In this document: piece by piece, positions 1-11,429 of the stretch | Layout: every line of letters begins with the position of its first letter | How positions within the stretch are numbered: the first letter of the stretch is position 1 | Assembly (NCBI GenBank): GCA_028673005.1 | Contig: CM054113.1 | Span: 69,545,850 to 69,609,849 of the forward strand | From: Tanypteryx hageni | Lineage: Eukaryota; Arthropoda; Insecta; Odonata; Petaluridae | Reading direction: 5' to 3' | Length of the DNA: 64,000 nt | Position numbers and translations under genes: made by a program | Notes under the pieces: generated by a model | Database searches by the model: none | Told to the model about the DNA's origin: nothing | What the model saw: only the letters and a program-made list of their open reading frames with translations

Positions 1-203
1 AATTGTATAGCGTAATGTACTTCTTTGTCAAACAATTTCTATTCACCCAAAACTATTTTTACTCTCTGGCACACTCAATTATGTGAATTTTAGATTTATT
101 GCTTACTTTTTGGTGCATATAAAAGTTGGTTTCATTAACTTTTATTTCGATTTTAACTTAATACTTATTTCACGAATACCCGTCGTATTTGACGGGCAAA
201 TAC

Positions 204-206
<3 letters not shown>
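1..206. other. AT-rich unassigned flank with short hairpin
   Basis: No gene is visible. The stretch is AT-rich and ends in a small hairpin, CCCGTC/GACGGG around a GTATTT loop, at about 180-197, just before a long (TA)n tract. Confidence 0.5.

Positions 207-257
<51 letters not shown>
207..257. repeat. (TA)n microsatellite
   Basis: About 50 nt of uninterrupted TA dinucleotide. It abuts the first unit of the tandem repeat that follows. Confidence 0.97.
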
Positions 258-259
<2 letters not shown>

Positions 260-1040
260 TAGTAGTTGGTGCTTGCATTCTGCAAGCATATCATCTCAAC
301 ATAAAAAAACATTCATTTATCATATTTCATCATTACAAATATTTTTTAATTCTAAAGATTTCACCGATTTTAGTTTTTCCCTTATGTAAAAATAATAGAC
401 TAAAACAATCCCAGAACTTTGCAATTTTAAGAATTTTATACATCCTCCATTATGGGGTACTAATGCTACACATTTCTGCCATATTTTAAAGTTGTAGTAC
501 TTCTAGAAGTGAAATAATGTTTTTCCAATTGTTTAAATTTTAAACATATTTAACGGCCGCCGCAATATGTTTATGGAGAGATTCAAATGTTTATTTGTGC
601 AAATGTACTACTCTGTACATAACTTGAAAATGTCAGCTTCCTAGCTCATCCCGTTATGTCTAAATAGTTATGTATTTGTTTAAATTTTAAGAATTTATAT
701 CTGCCTAACAAATTAAAATATCAAAATTTGTATAACCACTTTTTCGTTTTTTTAATAATTCTACTTATAAAAAAATTTCAACTCCGTAGCACATGTGGAA
801 ATACATAAACCTTGAAAATTTGTTTAAACAATTGCGAATTTCTAGCGGCCGCATTGTTGCACTTTTTCAAGATTTTCGTTTTTTCTAGCCGGTTTTACAC
901 AAAATCCTACCTATGAAAAAAAATTAGAATCTCCAGCACATCTGGAAGTGCCTAAACATTAGTATCCTCCTATATGTTATCATTATATATCGACGTATGT
1001 TATATCCTCCTCCTCTGTAAGGAACGTCTATATATAATGA
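258..1040. repeat. Tandem ~780-bp repeat, unit 1
   Basis: The unit starts at ACTAGTAG followed by GGTGCTTGCAT-like sequence and ends at GTCTATATATAATGA. The next unit begins directly with the same start. Most of the unit is only moderately similar to unit 2. A 107-bp block (782-888) containing a GCGGCCGC site is identical to 1577-1683. Inside the unit, phrases such as a TTTTCGTTTTTT run followed by a GCACATNTGGAA-type string and CTAAAC recur several times, so it is itself built of degenerate sub-repeats. No coding sequence is apparent and the family is not recognised. Confidence 0.8.
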
Positions 1041-1813
1041 CTAGTAGAAGGTGCTTGCATACTGCAATCATGTCATCTCACCTTGAAAAAACATTAATTT
1101 TTAAGAGAGATATTTCATCATGGTAAATAATTCTTTTATTCAAAAGATTTCTCCACGTGACCGATTTTCGTTTTTCCTTATGGAACAATAATGGAATAAA
1201 ACAATCGCAAAATTTGCAATTTTAGCAATATTATACTTTTCCCACATTGGGTTAATAATACCACACATTTCTGTTATATTTGAAACTTGTAGCACATTCA
1301 GAAGTGAAATAACATTTATCTAATTGCTTAAATTTAAATCATTTTTAACGGCCGCAATATCAATTTCTTGGATACACTGAAATGTTTATTCGTTTATATT
1401 GAGTATACTCTAAATAACTTTAAATTTCAGCTATCTAACTGGCCCCGTAGTATCTACACATTTACCAATTTGTTTAAACTTTAAGAATTTTTAATTGCCA
1501 AACAAATTAAAATATCAAAATTTGTATAATCCCTATTTCGTTTTTTTACAAATCCTACCTCTAAAAACATTTTTTGCTCCGTAGCACATGTGGAAATACA
1601 TAAACCTTGAAAATTTGTTTAAACAATTGCGAATTTCTAGCGGCCGCATTGTTGCACTTTTTCAAGATTTTCGTTTTTTCTAGTCGGTTTTGCACAAAAT
1701 CCTATCTAAGAAAAAAATTTTGAATATCCAGCACAACTGAAAGTGCCTAAACATTAGTATCCTCCTATATGTATGTTATATCCTCCTCTGTAAGAAACGT
1801 CTATATATAATGA
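1041..1813. repeat. Tandem ~780-bp repeat, unit 2
   Basis: This is the second copy of the preceding unit, in direct orientation with no spacer. It shares the GGTGCTTGCATACTGCAA start, the ACGGCCGCAAT motif in the middle, the 107-bp identical block at 1577-1683 and the terminal GTCTATATATAATGA. Small indels change the offset between units from about 782 at the start to 795 at the block. Confidence 0.8.
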
Positions 1814-2279
1814 TATGGCATCAAACGTGAGGCGATCAATGACAAACCGTGCAGTAGCGATACCCTGCTATCAAAAAAATATGAAGGCTATTTTATTCTA
1901 CGAGACCGAATCGTTTCGCCTCGGACAACCGCTGTGGCGGGCGCCAAATGTGGCCGCAGGGAAGGTGAAGAGAGGGCGCCGGTTGGTGGGGGTCGATTGA
2001 TTTGAATACCAACGGACGATTCGCAACACGTCCAGCCGTGTTTGGAAGGAGAACCTCATTAAGTAGGCGGCCATTTTTTCTTTTTTTTAAATATCGATGG
2101 GCTCTCAAGTCGTTAATCCGTAACAATGTTTGATTTGCGTGAAACGTTCGACTTCTTTCGTCCAGTTTTTCGTTACGAAACCTTGTTTGACCAGCGGTTC
2201 CCAAGCTGTGATACGCGTCTCACTAGTTGAGCGTGGAGCTTTTTAATTGTTACGTGAAAAGTATTAAAACTGCTGGGAG
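1814..2279. other. Unassigned, slightly GC-richer patch
   Basis: Positions about 1900-2060 are richer in GC than their surroundings. Short open frames here (61 and 103 codons on opposite strands) match nothing I recognise, and they overlap antisense, as expected for chance frames. Confidence 0.4.
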
Positions 2280-2640
2280 TAACTCTAGTTTTTAGATTTT
2301 TAAAAATCCGCTAATGTAATAGTTTTGTCCGTCCGTCCGTCACATTCCCGTGTCCGTTGAACTACTTCTACACCGTCCAAATTAGGTCAGCCAAATTTTG
2401 AGGGATTGCTCGTGGCCATAAATTCTTCTCGCAGTTGAAATTTGGAGACTCCTTGGACAGCCTAAGGGGTATAGTGGGGGGGGGGGCACAATGAACGATG
2501 AAACATTTAATTAGTAAACTACTTCTACACCGTTTGAGCAACCAAATTTTCAGGATAGTTTCGCCTGGTGACAGTTATGATCGCTATTGGTTTTGGGGTC
2601 CGTCCGACTGTCCGTTTGTTTTTAGCAGGATTTAAAAAAC
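2280..2640. repeat. Dispersed repeat with (GTCC)n and an internal duplication
   Basis: Contains a GTCCGTCCGTCCGTC run at about 2328 and a second GTCCGTCC near 2600. The phrase ACTACTTCTACACCGT followed by CCAAATTTT occurs twice, at about 2362 and 2518, which suggests a ~156-bp internal duplication. A run of G lies near 2478. Similar GTCCGTCC-bearing sequence occurs at about 18.1 kb. Family not identified. Confidence 0.5.
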
Positions 2641-2761
2641 CCTCTTTTTAACTATCTGCATGGGTCGGTTACTTCGGCGAATTTTCGTTTTGTTTGAAAA
2701 AAATAACCCGCTCTTAGTATCTGATTTTTCAGTTTTTTCATTACTTGTTTGTGTCTACTCG

Positions 2762-2975
2762 TATATGCTTCCTCGGAATCAAATAAGTAATGAAAACACG
2801 ATTAACCATTCAAGTGGCGTTGCCTATAAGATTCGTTCTGCATATGTGATTTACGTATCTACATCTACATCATACCCTGCAAGTCAACTTAATGATGGAT
2901 GGCAGGGGGTGTAATGTTCCGAACATGTCTCTAGCAATTCCCATTTATCTTTTTCCTATTGTAATCCCTAGTCGT
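2762..2975. repeat. Dispersed repeat, copy 1 (TACCCTGCAAGTC family)
   Basis: This stretch matches 12702-12898. Both copies share TATGCTTCCTCGGAATCAAA, then AAGTGGCGTTGCCTAT, then ACATCTACATC..TACCCT.CAAGTC, then GGTGTAATG, then AGCAATTCCCATTTATC. From memory, a block of the form TACATACCCTGCAAGCCACC..GGTG recurs widely in arthropod genomes as part of retroelements. I could not check this. Confidence 0.6.
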
Positions 2976-4700
2976 CCTGATCCGTGACTACGGTAAATTT
3001 TAGTATTTTTAACTTTCTACAATAGCAAAAGTCCGCTCTTATTGTCTAATTAATCACTTCTTTCCCTATTTGTATGTTGTTTTGTGCAACTAAATTACTT
3101 TTACTTTTTGCTTGATATTTTTTAATTTGTTTTGTTTTTATTTAGATCTGTCACGACTTTTACACCACAGTAAAAAAGGTACTTGATAAATTTCTACGGC
3201 ATATTTTCTAGGTAGCTGGTACAGAAAGTCGTATAAATATTGGTGAGTGGTGCACGAAAAAAACGTTAACTGCTATTTTAGGCGCTGCCACCGGAGTGGC
3301 CCCAACGTGAATATTTCAGTTTTTAGACAGGCGGCTGCCTTTGATGGAAGAATTGAGGTCGTGCAATATATCGAGGTGAATGTTTGCAGTAACGACTCTA
3401 TAGTTATATGAGATAAAGATTGGGGAATTAATTTGTGATTGTTATGCTTTATAGGTAAAAAAAGTATCCTGTAAAATTATCGCTCGATTTCTTTATTAAC
3501 AGTCTAAATATAGCATCGATATTAATATATTTTTATTTATTTATGTTAATTTAATTTTATCCGTTTAATTCAAATATAACTCATGAACATCCATATTTGG
3601 CCTATCAAAACTGATTTCAATGGTAATAAAAAGTCAGTAAGACAATAAAAAAACAACGAATGCAAATAAAATTGAACTAATTATCTGCGACACGAATAAG
3701 TGAAGATGCCTAGAGCGGTCGTCAGAGCAATTAAGAGAAAACATAGGCACATAAAAAGAATGAAACATTGAGTGTGTTTATAAATTAATTATTTATATTA
3801 GCACTTTTCGAGTCGCTTCACGCGTGGTGTGTGGGGATTTTTCAGAACTGTACCTGCAATCTTACGGCAGCCAATGTTTATGATTGGACCAGATAAAAAC
3901 GGAAATTATTATGGGTCAAAAGTTAAGTAACTATTTTTTTCATTACTGGCCAACATATGGAAATATGCGAATAGATACGTCCGAAAGAGTTGAAATTTTA
4001 GCGAATATAATAAATCATAATTTTGAATGCTATACGGTCCACATCCATGTTATTTATTCTCTGCCAACATTAGTAGAGGACTGAGTAGCAGAAGTTGGTT
4101 TGTCAGTTCATGGACTCGAATCATTCCGCAGGAATGGGCGTTTGTGTCGGTCATTCCGGGTTAGGTGTATAAAGAGAAGCAATATTCGCCTTATACAAAA
4201 TCTCTTTATTGTTATTCTATGCTTTTATGCACGTAAATGCTACTACAGATGGGCGTGAATGACTTCAAAACAAATGAGTATGAAGTATGTATTGTGCATG
4301 TAAGACCGAATAAGGTAGTCAATTTAACGAATTTTCGACCAGTATATATCTGCTCAAGTGTATCTATGTACTCTTATGAATGTTGAGATTTTTATGACGG
4401 TACAAGTATTCATAATGACATTATATGAGTAATTTAAATTTTAAATCGAGATTGATTTAGCCGTATTGTCTCTATGGAATAAAATAACGATGATGGTTAT
4501 AGCCGTATTACCCGATATAAAGTTAAACATGCTGGTAAAATGCCATCTCTTCGGAAAATCGTTTTTATGCCTAACTGGAAATTCCAGCAAAATTGTGTCG
4601 GCATAATTGGAATTTAACGCGATAAAAGAACAATAGAAAGATAGTCTTAACACCATTTTTCCCAACTGCGAATTAAAAGCTCTTTACGGTTCCAGACTCC
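2976..4700. other. Unassigned AT-rich DNA
   Basis: No supported gene. Open frames are 75 codons or shorter with no recognisable product. A short hairpin, CATTCC-GCA-GGAATG, lies at 4122-4136. There is no tRNA-like cloverleaf and no long repeat that I can match elsewhere in the window. Confidence 0.45.
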
Positions 4701-5420
4701 TACGGAACGTGCCGTGGTGCAGACTCATTCAAGACTCATCTCTCCCCATTTACCTGATTGCGTCACAGGAACCAATTCCTTCCCGTCAGTCTTTCATTAC
4801 CTGGCGCATGAAGGATGGTTGAGGCGGCGCGAGAGAGAGAGGTGGAGAAGGGTTGGGCTGGGGGAGGTAGGTGGGAGGGTTATCGAAAGATCTGTACTCC
4901 ACCTATGCCCTCCCACTTCTCCACCCATTCCTCCCATCTCCTCCTCCTCCTCCCTTTACCTCCCCCTTCCCCGGTTTGAGCCTCCTGAGCGTGTGGACCA
5001 AGAGCATCCAAGCCTATCTCCCCCCTCCAAACCTCAAATCCTTCATCTCACCCACCCCTTCCACACTCGTTGGACCATTCTCCACCTCCACCTCATACTC
5101 TCACACGCAGTGGCGCCAGGAGAAGAGTCTGCGTTGTTGCCAAGTGATTCTCTCTCTCACTCACATCTTTTAGGCCGGGTAGGGCAGTAGATCTCCGCTC
5201 TCTTACCTGGAGAGGGAGGGAGGCCACCATTGCGGGAAACGAATTAGACGCCGGCCCATATTTGGCCACAGACCGCCACGGTTCCTCCCCGTCTCCTCCT
5301 ACTCCTCCATTCCCGTTCGACCTCCCCCACACCCATCGCCAACTCTCTCTCTCTCTCTCTCTCATTCTCCTCCAGTCTCTCCGGCTTCGCGCCACCCACG
5401 CCTCCCCCGATTCTACTACT
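4701..5420. repeat. Pyrimidine-rich low-complexity tract with (CT)n
   Basis: Strongly C/T-rich on the plus strand from about 4890 to 5420. It includes CTCCTCCTCC and a (CT)11-like run near 5342-5363, with a GA-rich patch at 4830-4880. The 100-158-codon frames across it read as Ser/Pro/Leu or Arg/Glu stretches that simply mirror base composition, so I do not call them genes. Confidence 0.75.
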
Positions 5421-7007
5421 ACGGTCTGACCACCCGCCCAACCCGTGCCGAGGACAAAAAATAAATAGGGCCCCGCGGTATTCGTGCCTTCCTCCCCCTT
5501 TTTTTGTCGTTCCCTCCACGTGTGAGATAGCGAGCTTGCAGTCGGGCGAAGAATGCACTAATGTGGATGTGATGTGCGTCACTGAGGACGAGATCGGGGT
5601 AATGGAAGGGTTTGCCGAGTCATTGATATCGAGGTAAAGCCGGGTGCGTCGGAAAAAAATCGCGATGGGTTTGGGCATTGTTTTTTTTAATTAGCCCGAC
5701 CTGATTTTTTTCTTTCAGGTTTCAAGAGATCGTTTCAGGATGCGTATAAACCCGTTTTTTAAATATATGTCCAGCTTAGATGTCTCGGATTGAGGTTAAT
5801 TTTTTCGTTGAAAATTTCGAAAATTTTTGTCGGGTTGATTGAAGATTACTTTTCCTCTGTTATCATAGTCGTTCGACCTTAAATTTTGAAGAGATTAAAA
5901 TGAATTCCTGATTGTTGTGACGCAGTTGAGGAAATAACTAGAACATACTAAAGTTTTGTGGGATATTCAAGAATATGAACATATGAATATGCTGAAGGAA
6001 AATAATCGCATCCCTGATTCAGGATTGAATTGCTTTTTATAACACAAAAAATGAAGTCTTAAAAATGAGCGTTTTTATAATATGCCAAGTAAACATCCAT
6101 ATAACCAACTTTACAAAGAACTGAACCTGTTTGATACTCAAAAACTTTAAATGTTATTTTTGTTTCTTCACGGTGACAGACATTAATCATATAACAACAA
6201 GTCCAAACCAGGACTAATGCAGGCTGGTTTCCTAAAGTTGACGTCCCGAATTAATTACTTATATTGACAGGAAATGTTTCAGTATGTGTTAGTCATTCCA
6301 AGGAAATCTCATACCATAAATACCATTTCTAATTTAAAGTTTATCAATGATAAAGAAAAATTGGAAAACAAATTAATAGAGCATTATCACTTTTAGAATA
6401 CTAAAAACAATGTCAGACTCTCTTTTTGACATTATATTTTTCATGTATTTGTTTTAAATTAACGAATTTAATAAATGTTACTGTTTGTATGCTAATATGT
6501 CTGAATCAACTCTCCATTGCTGAAGAGTAGTCGAACGGAAAAGAAAATAACGCATTTGATCATTCGTCTTTGCTCAAGCCGAGTTCGGTTATAATCGTCT
6601 CCATGGCAACAATCCGATAAAATGCGATTTAAAACGCAAAACCGCTATGTTTTAGTAGAAATCCAAGAAAATTCGATCAATCATCAAAATTCTGTGATAA
6701 TAATTAGAATCGACATTCCTTTCCCCGTAGAACAGTACAAACCTCGATCCGATATCCCAAATTTAAGATTTCATGTATTAAAAAATACATCTCTGCACGA
6801 TGTATTTGAGAATTCCTATGTAAAACAGTAGGGAAAAACGTTCCTGTAATCAAACCCGGGAGTTCAATCTTCGCCAAATAAAATATAGCCCGGAGGTGGG
6901 CCCTGGCAGCAGGACCATCCATTGATGAAAACTTTGTTAGTTACAAACGCACAGACAGGACCATTTCATAAGGCTGTTTCATTTGGAAACCAGCCTAAAA
7001 ATAATCG
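5421..7007. other. Unassigned DNA
   Basis: GC-richer until about 5690, then AT-rich. No open frame resembles a known protein, and I found no terminal inverted repeats or tRNA-like sequence. Confidence 0.45.
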
Positions 7008-7675
7008 AGTGTCTGAGGCGGTGTCCGGTCAAGTATGAGTATGTATCCATAACTCAAAAAGTGCATAACTTAGAGACAAGTTGAATGTGTTATTTTAATC
7101 TCAATAAAGAGTATAGGGTGTTAGACTGGTTTTTACACCGATTCATACGAGCAATTTATTTTAAAAAAATATATTCCGTTTCCATATTCCCCATTTAAAA
7201 ATATGGAGATAAGTGTAGACTATTTTTCGTTTGTACATTAAAATTACTAAAAATCATCGTTAGAAGTCAAGACTTGAACTCGAGAACTAAGAAAATAATA
7301 TTTAATAAGATTATTTTTTATTTTCTGTTTTCATTTTCTCCATTTAAAAGCATTGGGATGAGTGTAGAGTATTTTTCACTTGCACATTAAAATTACTAAA
7401 AATCATCGTTAAAAGTCAAGACTTAAATTCGAGGACGAAGAAAATAATGAAGTTCCATTTTCCGGCGGTGAAATTTCAAATATGGATCGAATTTTTCCAA
7501 AATTTAACTTTAAACTACAAAATCTCGATTGTTTTGAATAGACGACCGATATTGTTGCCAAACTCAATATCCTAAGCATTTGACATTGAAATGAATTAAA
7601 TGACTGAATTATTCATGTAAATAGAAGTTGGCATAACAAGCTATTTCTTCAGTTTAAAATATTAACAGACTAGCA
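7008..7675. repeat. Dispersed repeat R-A, copy 1 (with internal duplication)
   Basis: Begins AGTGTCTGAGGCGGTGTC and ends AGACTAGCA. The same start and end bound 11430-11961, with high similarity between them. Copy 1 is longer because a ~149-bp segment is duplicated. The CCATTTAAAA..GAGTGTAGA block followed by CATTAAAATTACTAAAAATC occurs at about 7191-7305 and again at 7340-7449. No coding potential or clear terminal inverted repeats were seen. Confidence 0.8.
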
Positions 7676-8110
7676 TATCATAATTATAGTAATAATTGAT
7701 ATCTATGTCGATCTTGTGAGTTTTAAAATTATATTGTATTTATTCCCTATTGAAGTACTTTCTGTTTCTTCTCCTTCAACCCTGACTCTAAACTTTTGAT
7801 CAAAGTAAAGGTTTTTAAGCAGTCTTTTATCTTTTCAATCTATTCCTATTTTATTTAAAATATCCAACATTTTATCCCATTTCACTCGGTCAAAAGCTTT
7901 CTCCCAATCTACATAGCAAAAATACATACCTTGATTGACTTCTAGCGCTCTTTCTATCATCATACTCATACATCCTATAGCACCTCTAGTCCATCTTCCT
8001 CTTCTGAAACCAAACTGATTATCTTGGAGCTCCTTTTCTATTTTACCTTCAATTCTTTTGGTTATTATTTTGGTTAGAACTTTAGCTGTATGAGAAATTA
8101 AACTAATAGT

Positions 8111-8428
8111 TCAGTAATCCTTACAACACTTTGCATTGTTCTTTTTCTCCAGTGGTACCATAACAACATCTATAAAATCTTTAGGCCATATGCCAGTATC
8201 ATATACTTGGTTAAAGAATATTGTGAGTTGCTTAACTGCTTTCGACCCCAAAACCTTAAGAACGTCCACTGGTATATCATCATTCCCAACAGCTTTCCTT
8301 CTTTTCACGTCATCAATTGCTCTTTTAACTTCAGACTCGAGAATACTTGGTCCAAGGTGGTCTTTTTCCACGTCCTCTTTTTCATTTAATTCAATATTTC
8401 TTGGCTTTCCTTCTTTCTCATACAACAC
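8111..8428 (-). pseudogene. LINE reverse-transcriptase N-terminal fragment
   Basis: 105 codons matching the pre-RT and finger region of the array protein: LGPSILESEV, KAVGNDDIPVDVLKVLG, IWPKDFIDVVMVPLEKK and CKDY, after which a stop replaces the Arg of the array's CKDYRTISLL. Homology continues without a start codon to 7745 through ISLISHTAKVLTK, QFGFRRGRWTRGAI and VDWEKAFDRV, then ends. The palm motifs with the catalytic Asp pair are not present. Confidence 0.85.
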
Positions 8429-8679
8429 CTCAATGTATTCTTACATTGTCTGGCTCCGAGACTATTTTACTACTTTTGTTCATGATTCCTTTACGTCCTA
8501 TCTTTCTTGCCTTTTCTTGAATAGTTCCCTTGCTTTGTTATACATGAGGTCTGTTCTACAAATTCTTTCATACTCGACAATCTCCTCGCATTTCTCATTT
8601 ATTCACTGTTCTCTGGCTTTATCTGTTTCCCTTCTTAAAGCATTATTTAACTCCTTGTACTTTCTTTGGTCTTCAGTGT

Positions 8680-9321
8680 TTATGTTCTTCCACTTTCTCC
8701 GCTCTTCCATTTTTTGCAGCATGGCTGCTGTGACCCAGGTTTTTTGTTTCTTTCACCCGTTATCTTCTCTACCTTCTTTTCCATTACATCATTAATGTTG
8801 CTATGGATGTATCTCCACTCCTCATCTACATTGTTCCTATTTTCTTCAGCTCTCTGCCCCAACCTTTCCTCCAGCTCAGTCATGATAGCCTCCTTGTTCT
8901 TAAAGAGTTCCTCTAAGTTCCATTTCTTGTTAACTGTTATGTTTCTCTTAACTCTCTTCAGTCTACATTGTGTATTTGCCACCAAAAGGTTGTGGTTGGA
9001 ATCGATATCTACCCCTGGCAGTGTTTTCACATTTTTAATGCTATTTCTAAGTCTTTCATTGACTAGTATGTAATCTATCTGGTATCGTCTCTGGTCTCCT
9101 GGGCTTTTCCATGTGTAAAGACTCCGCTGGTGACGCTTAAACCATGTATTAGTTACAATCAATCTATTTCTATGGCAGAATTCCACAAGTTTCTCCCCTC
9201 TTTCATTTCTCTTCCCTAGTTCATATTTTCCCACTATGTTATCTTCCTGTCCCTCTCCGACTACACTGTTCCAGTCTTCCATTACTATGGTGGTGATCCT
9301 TCCTTTTCCCTCCTCCTCCAA
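8680..9321 (-). pseudogene. LINE endonuclease C-terminal part, catalytic motifs altered
   Basis: 213 codons covering the second half of the endonuclease and the linker to the RT. It aligns with the array protein around GDWNSIVGEGQEENVVG, then TNTWFK.H.R.LYTWKSPGD, then QIDYILV, then DIDSDHSLL. Two key places differ: the GDWN block reads EDWN, and the SDH block reads SNH. In this nuclease family the Asp-His pair of SDH is part of the active site, so the enzyme would probably be inactive even if expressed. Frame breaks on both sides confirm pseudogene status. Confidence 0.85.
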
Positions 9322-9467
9322 TATCTTCGTAATCTGTTAATACATTTCATCTACTTCATCATCACCAGCATTAGTTGTTGGCATATACACTTGAATCATA
9401 AGCATTTCCACTGGCTCCATCTGAAGTTATTAATCTATCATTAACTGTAACTACCTTGCTAATTCTT

Positions 9468-9650
9468 TCAGCTATCTCTTTTCTCATTATAATCCCCACT
9501 CTCCTTTCCTTTTTCTCTCCTCCCGAGTAAATTTATCTCTGAATTTATCTCGCCTTCTCCTTCCCCCCGAACTTCACTAAGACCTACTATACCTATATTA
9601 TTACTTCTCATTTCCCTTTTTAAGTTCTCTAGTTTACCCCCTGAATTCAT
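9468..9650 (-). pseudogene. LINE endonuclease N-terminal fragment
   Basis: Sixty codons. The frame reads GGKLENLKREMR, then GLSEVRGEGEGE, which corresponds to KAGKLENLKEEMR and GLSETRWEGEGQ in the plus-strand array. This is the second conserved motif of the LINE endonuclease, carrying the catalytic Glu. In the array the preceding strand reads TWNVRTM. Here similar sequence (GGCACATGGAATC upstream, about 9665-9690) lies in the same region before the ATG. The frame breaks soon after. It belongs to the same broken element as 8680-9321 and 8111-8428. Confidence 0.75.
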
Positions 9651-10031
9651 AGTCCTAAGATTCCATGTGCCTATTCTTAATTTCTCACTACTTGCTTTCG
9701 GACTATTTTACCTCCGGAATATTTTACCCCAGAGAGATCCATAGAGGTATTTGCTGCTTTTCAGTCTATCATGGGAAATATAATGAGGTAGTTTCCCCTT
9801 GCTTTCCTCATCGCAGTTTCACAAGAGTGATTATCCATCTGTAGCTGTTCAGATCCACATGATCACCACCTACAGAGGTACTGTGCAAGCTGCTGCCCTT
9901 ACACAGGGGGATGTAAAACCCCCAAGACTGCTTCTTAGTCTGACTCTTCCCCTCAGACCTTTTCGGCTTGGACGGTCCTACCAGGATAATTATCTCCCGC
10001 CGGTATAGCTCTTTGGTTCATAAGAGTACAC

Positions 10032-10077
10032 AAACCCTCCCACCTCTGTAAGGTTATGCAGTCCTTAGGGAGGGTTT
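10032..10077. repeat. 10-bp inverted repeat at 5' end of the minus-strand LINE
   Basis: AAACCCTCCC at 10032-10041 and GGGAGGGTTT at 10068-10077 are perfect inverted copies with a 26-nt spacer. They lie at the presumed 5' end of the LINE transcript. This may be a leader hairpin or the edge of an older insertion. Confidence 0.6.
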
Positions 10078-11330
10078 TAAACATTATAAGATTAAAATAG
10101 AGCCCCTTGACGATATTACGTCATTTTGTTTGTTTACATTAATATGATTTATATCTTTATGTTGAGCCTGGTTGAGCCTGTTTATTCTGTAATATTTACG
10201 AAGAAAGAAGTTTAAAAGAACTTAGTAAGATCAGTTATTTTTATTTAACATCACTTGGAAAATTAAAAAATTAAATGAAATAAAAATTAAATTATACTTA
10301 TCCTTAATCCTAATACAGGTAAATAATAAATAGAATCTTCTGTTCTATTTACGAAGAAAGAAGTTTACATCTTTTGTCAAATAAATGTGTCTGATCAAAT
10401 TAATTATTAAAAAAATCAAAATCAACTTATTGTGACAGCAAATCGTCACAGGCTCTCTAGTGTTCTTAGATATTGTGTACTAATAAAACTAGTGTAATTC
10501 AACACATAATAAGTAAACATAAGTTTTACGATTTACCTATTAACACTAACTTACCTTTTTAATTATTTTATGACATTTGTTTGAAATAAAAGATGAAATT
10601 TGATTATAAGAAGTTATAGAATATATTTTCTTTATTGTAGTAAATGTATTTTTGGTATAAACAAACACTCATTGAAATAATTCATTGCTGAAATAATCGA
10701 GCTAAGGGGTGGAATTTTCAGCTGATAGTACGATTTATTCGCTGGCGTATACTTATATATCTAACGGACGGTGTTTATGCATGGAGAATATTGTTTTCTA
10801 AAACAGGGTCTTTTATGGCCTTCACTGTTTTGTTTTTTGTTTGTTTGTCATTTTTCGCATTGGTTTGCTTCGCTTTGTTCATAGGTTTGGTCTTTCGTTT
10901 TATTGGTTTATTTGTTTTGTCGTTTAATTGAATTATTTGTTCATTCTGTTTAGTTTGTTTTGGTCTTTCATTTTGTTTATTTTATTTCTCAAATACAAGG
11001 TATTTGGAGAAAGTGTTGTATTCTTTGTAATGACTGTTCATGTCGTTGTTTTCTTATTGATTCGTTTTGGTTTGTTTGTTTCAGTTTGATCTTTGGTTCG
11101 TATGTTCCCTTTTGTTTTTCGGTTGTTCTTAAGTTTACTGTTTTGGAAAAACCAAAAAAATTGTTTATAAAGAGGTGTTCTACCCTCACGTTACGCATTG
11201 AAATATTTTTTCATTGATTTTTTTGTCAACCGAACATTTTGTGATTAATAAAAATCCTTTGTAAGTGTTATATCTGTAGACGTAGAATTAAATAATCTTT
11301 GTTCATTTTTTGTGCTTAGCATTAGCTTTT
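10078..11330. other. Unassigned AT-rich DNA with T/G low-complexity tract
   Basis: No gene recognised. From about 10820 to 11140 the plus strand is dominated by GTTT/TTTG strings such as TTTGTTTGTTTG. The 69-85-codon frames there reflect this composition. Confidence 0.5.
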
Positions 11331-11421
11331 CATTTTCAATTGTTCGTCGATGTTTCTTTTCTTTTTCAATAGGCCTTTGTAAGCATTACTGCAGTAGACG
11401 TATAATCATACTATACATAAA
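11331..11421. repeat. 91-bp fragment shared with the hAT MITE interior
   Basis: This segment, starting CATTTTCAATTGTTC and ending CTATACATAAAA, is almost identical to 13598-13688 inside the hAT-type MITE. Differences are very few (TCGTCG versus TCATCG, CATTACTGCAG versus CATTACAGCAG). It is probably a fragment of another copy of that element, or of a repeat that was captured by it. A weaker version (CCTTTGTAAGTGTTATATCTGTAGACG) is at about 11259. Confidence 0.75.
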
Positions 11422-11429
11422 AGTAATTT

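Larger units (their letters stand above)
7745..10077 (-). mobile_element. Decayed RTE-type LINE, minus strand, 3' part missing
   Basis: Read on the minus strand, this is a non-LTR retrotransposon related to the 55-64 kb array but from a different subfamily. It has a ~400-bp 5' leader (about 9665-10077) containing GGAGGTAAAATAGTCCGAAA. Frames with apurinic-type endonuclease motifs follow (about 8680-9650), then reverse-transcriptase N-terminal and finger motifs (about 7745-8428). The RT reading includes a WPKDF-like block, a QFGFRRGR-like block and VDWEKAFDRVKW. Homology stops abruptly at 7745, just before the position where G.RQG..LSP and YADD should come. The catalytic part of the RT and the 3' UTR are therefore absent. 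It is surely non-functional. Confidence 0.88.

Noticed and set aside
189..389. Frames with Tyr-Ile repeats (also 19364-19770, 36449-36712, 61490-61675)
   Set aside because: Translations of (TA)n microsatellites.
4714..5190. 158-codon Ser/Pro/Leu frame
   Set aside because: Composition artefact of a pyrimidine-rich tract, with other-phase and antisense frames of similar length.
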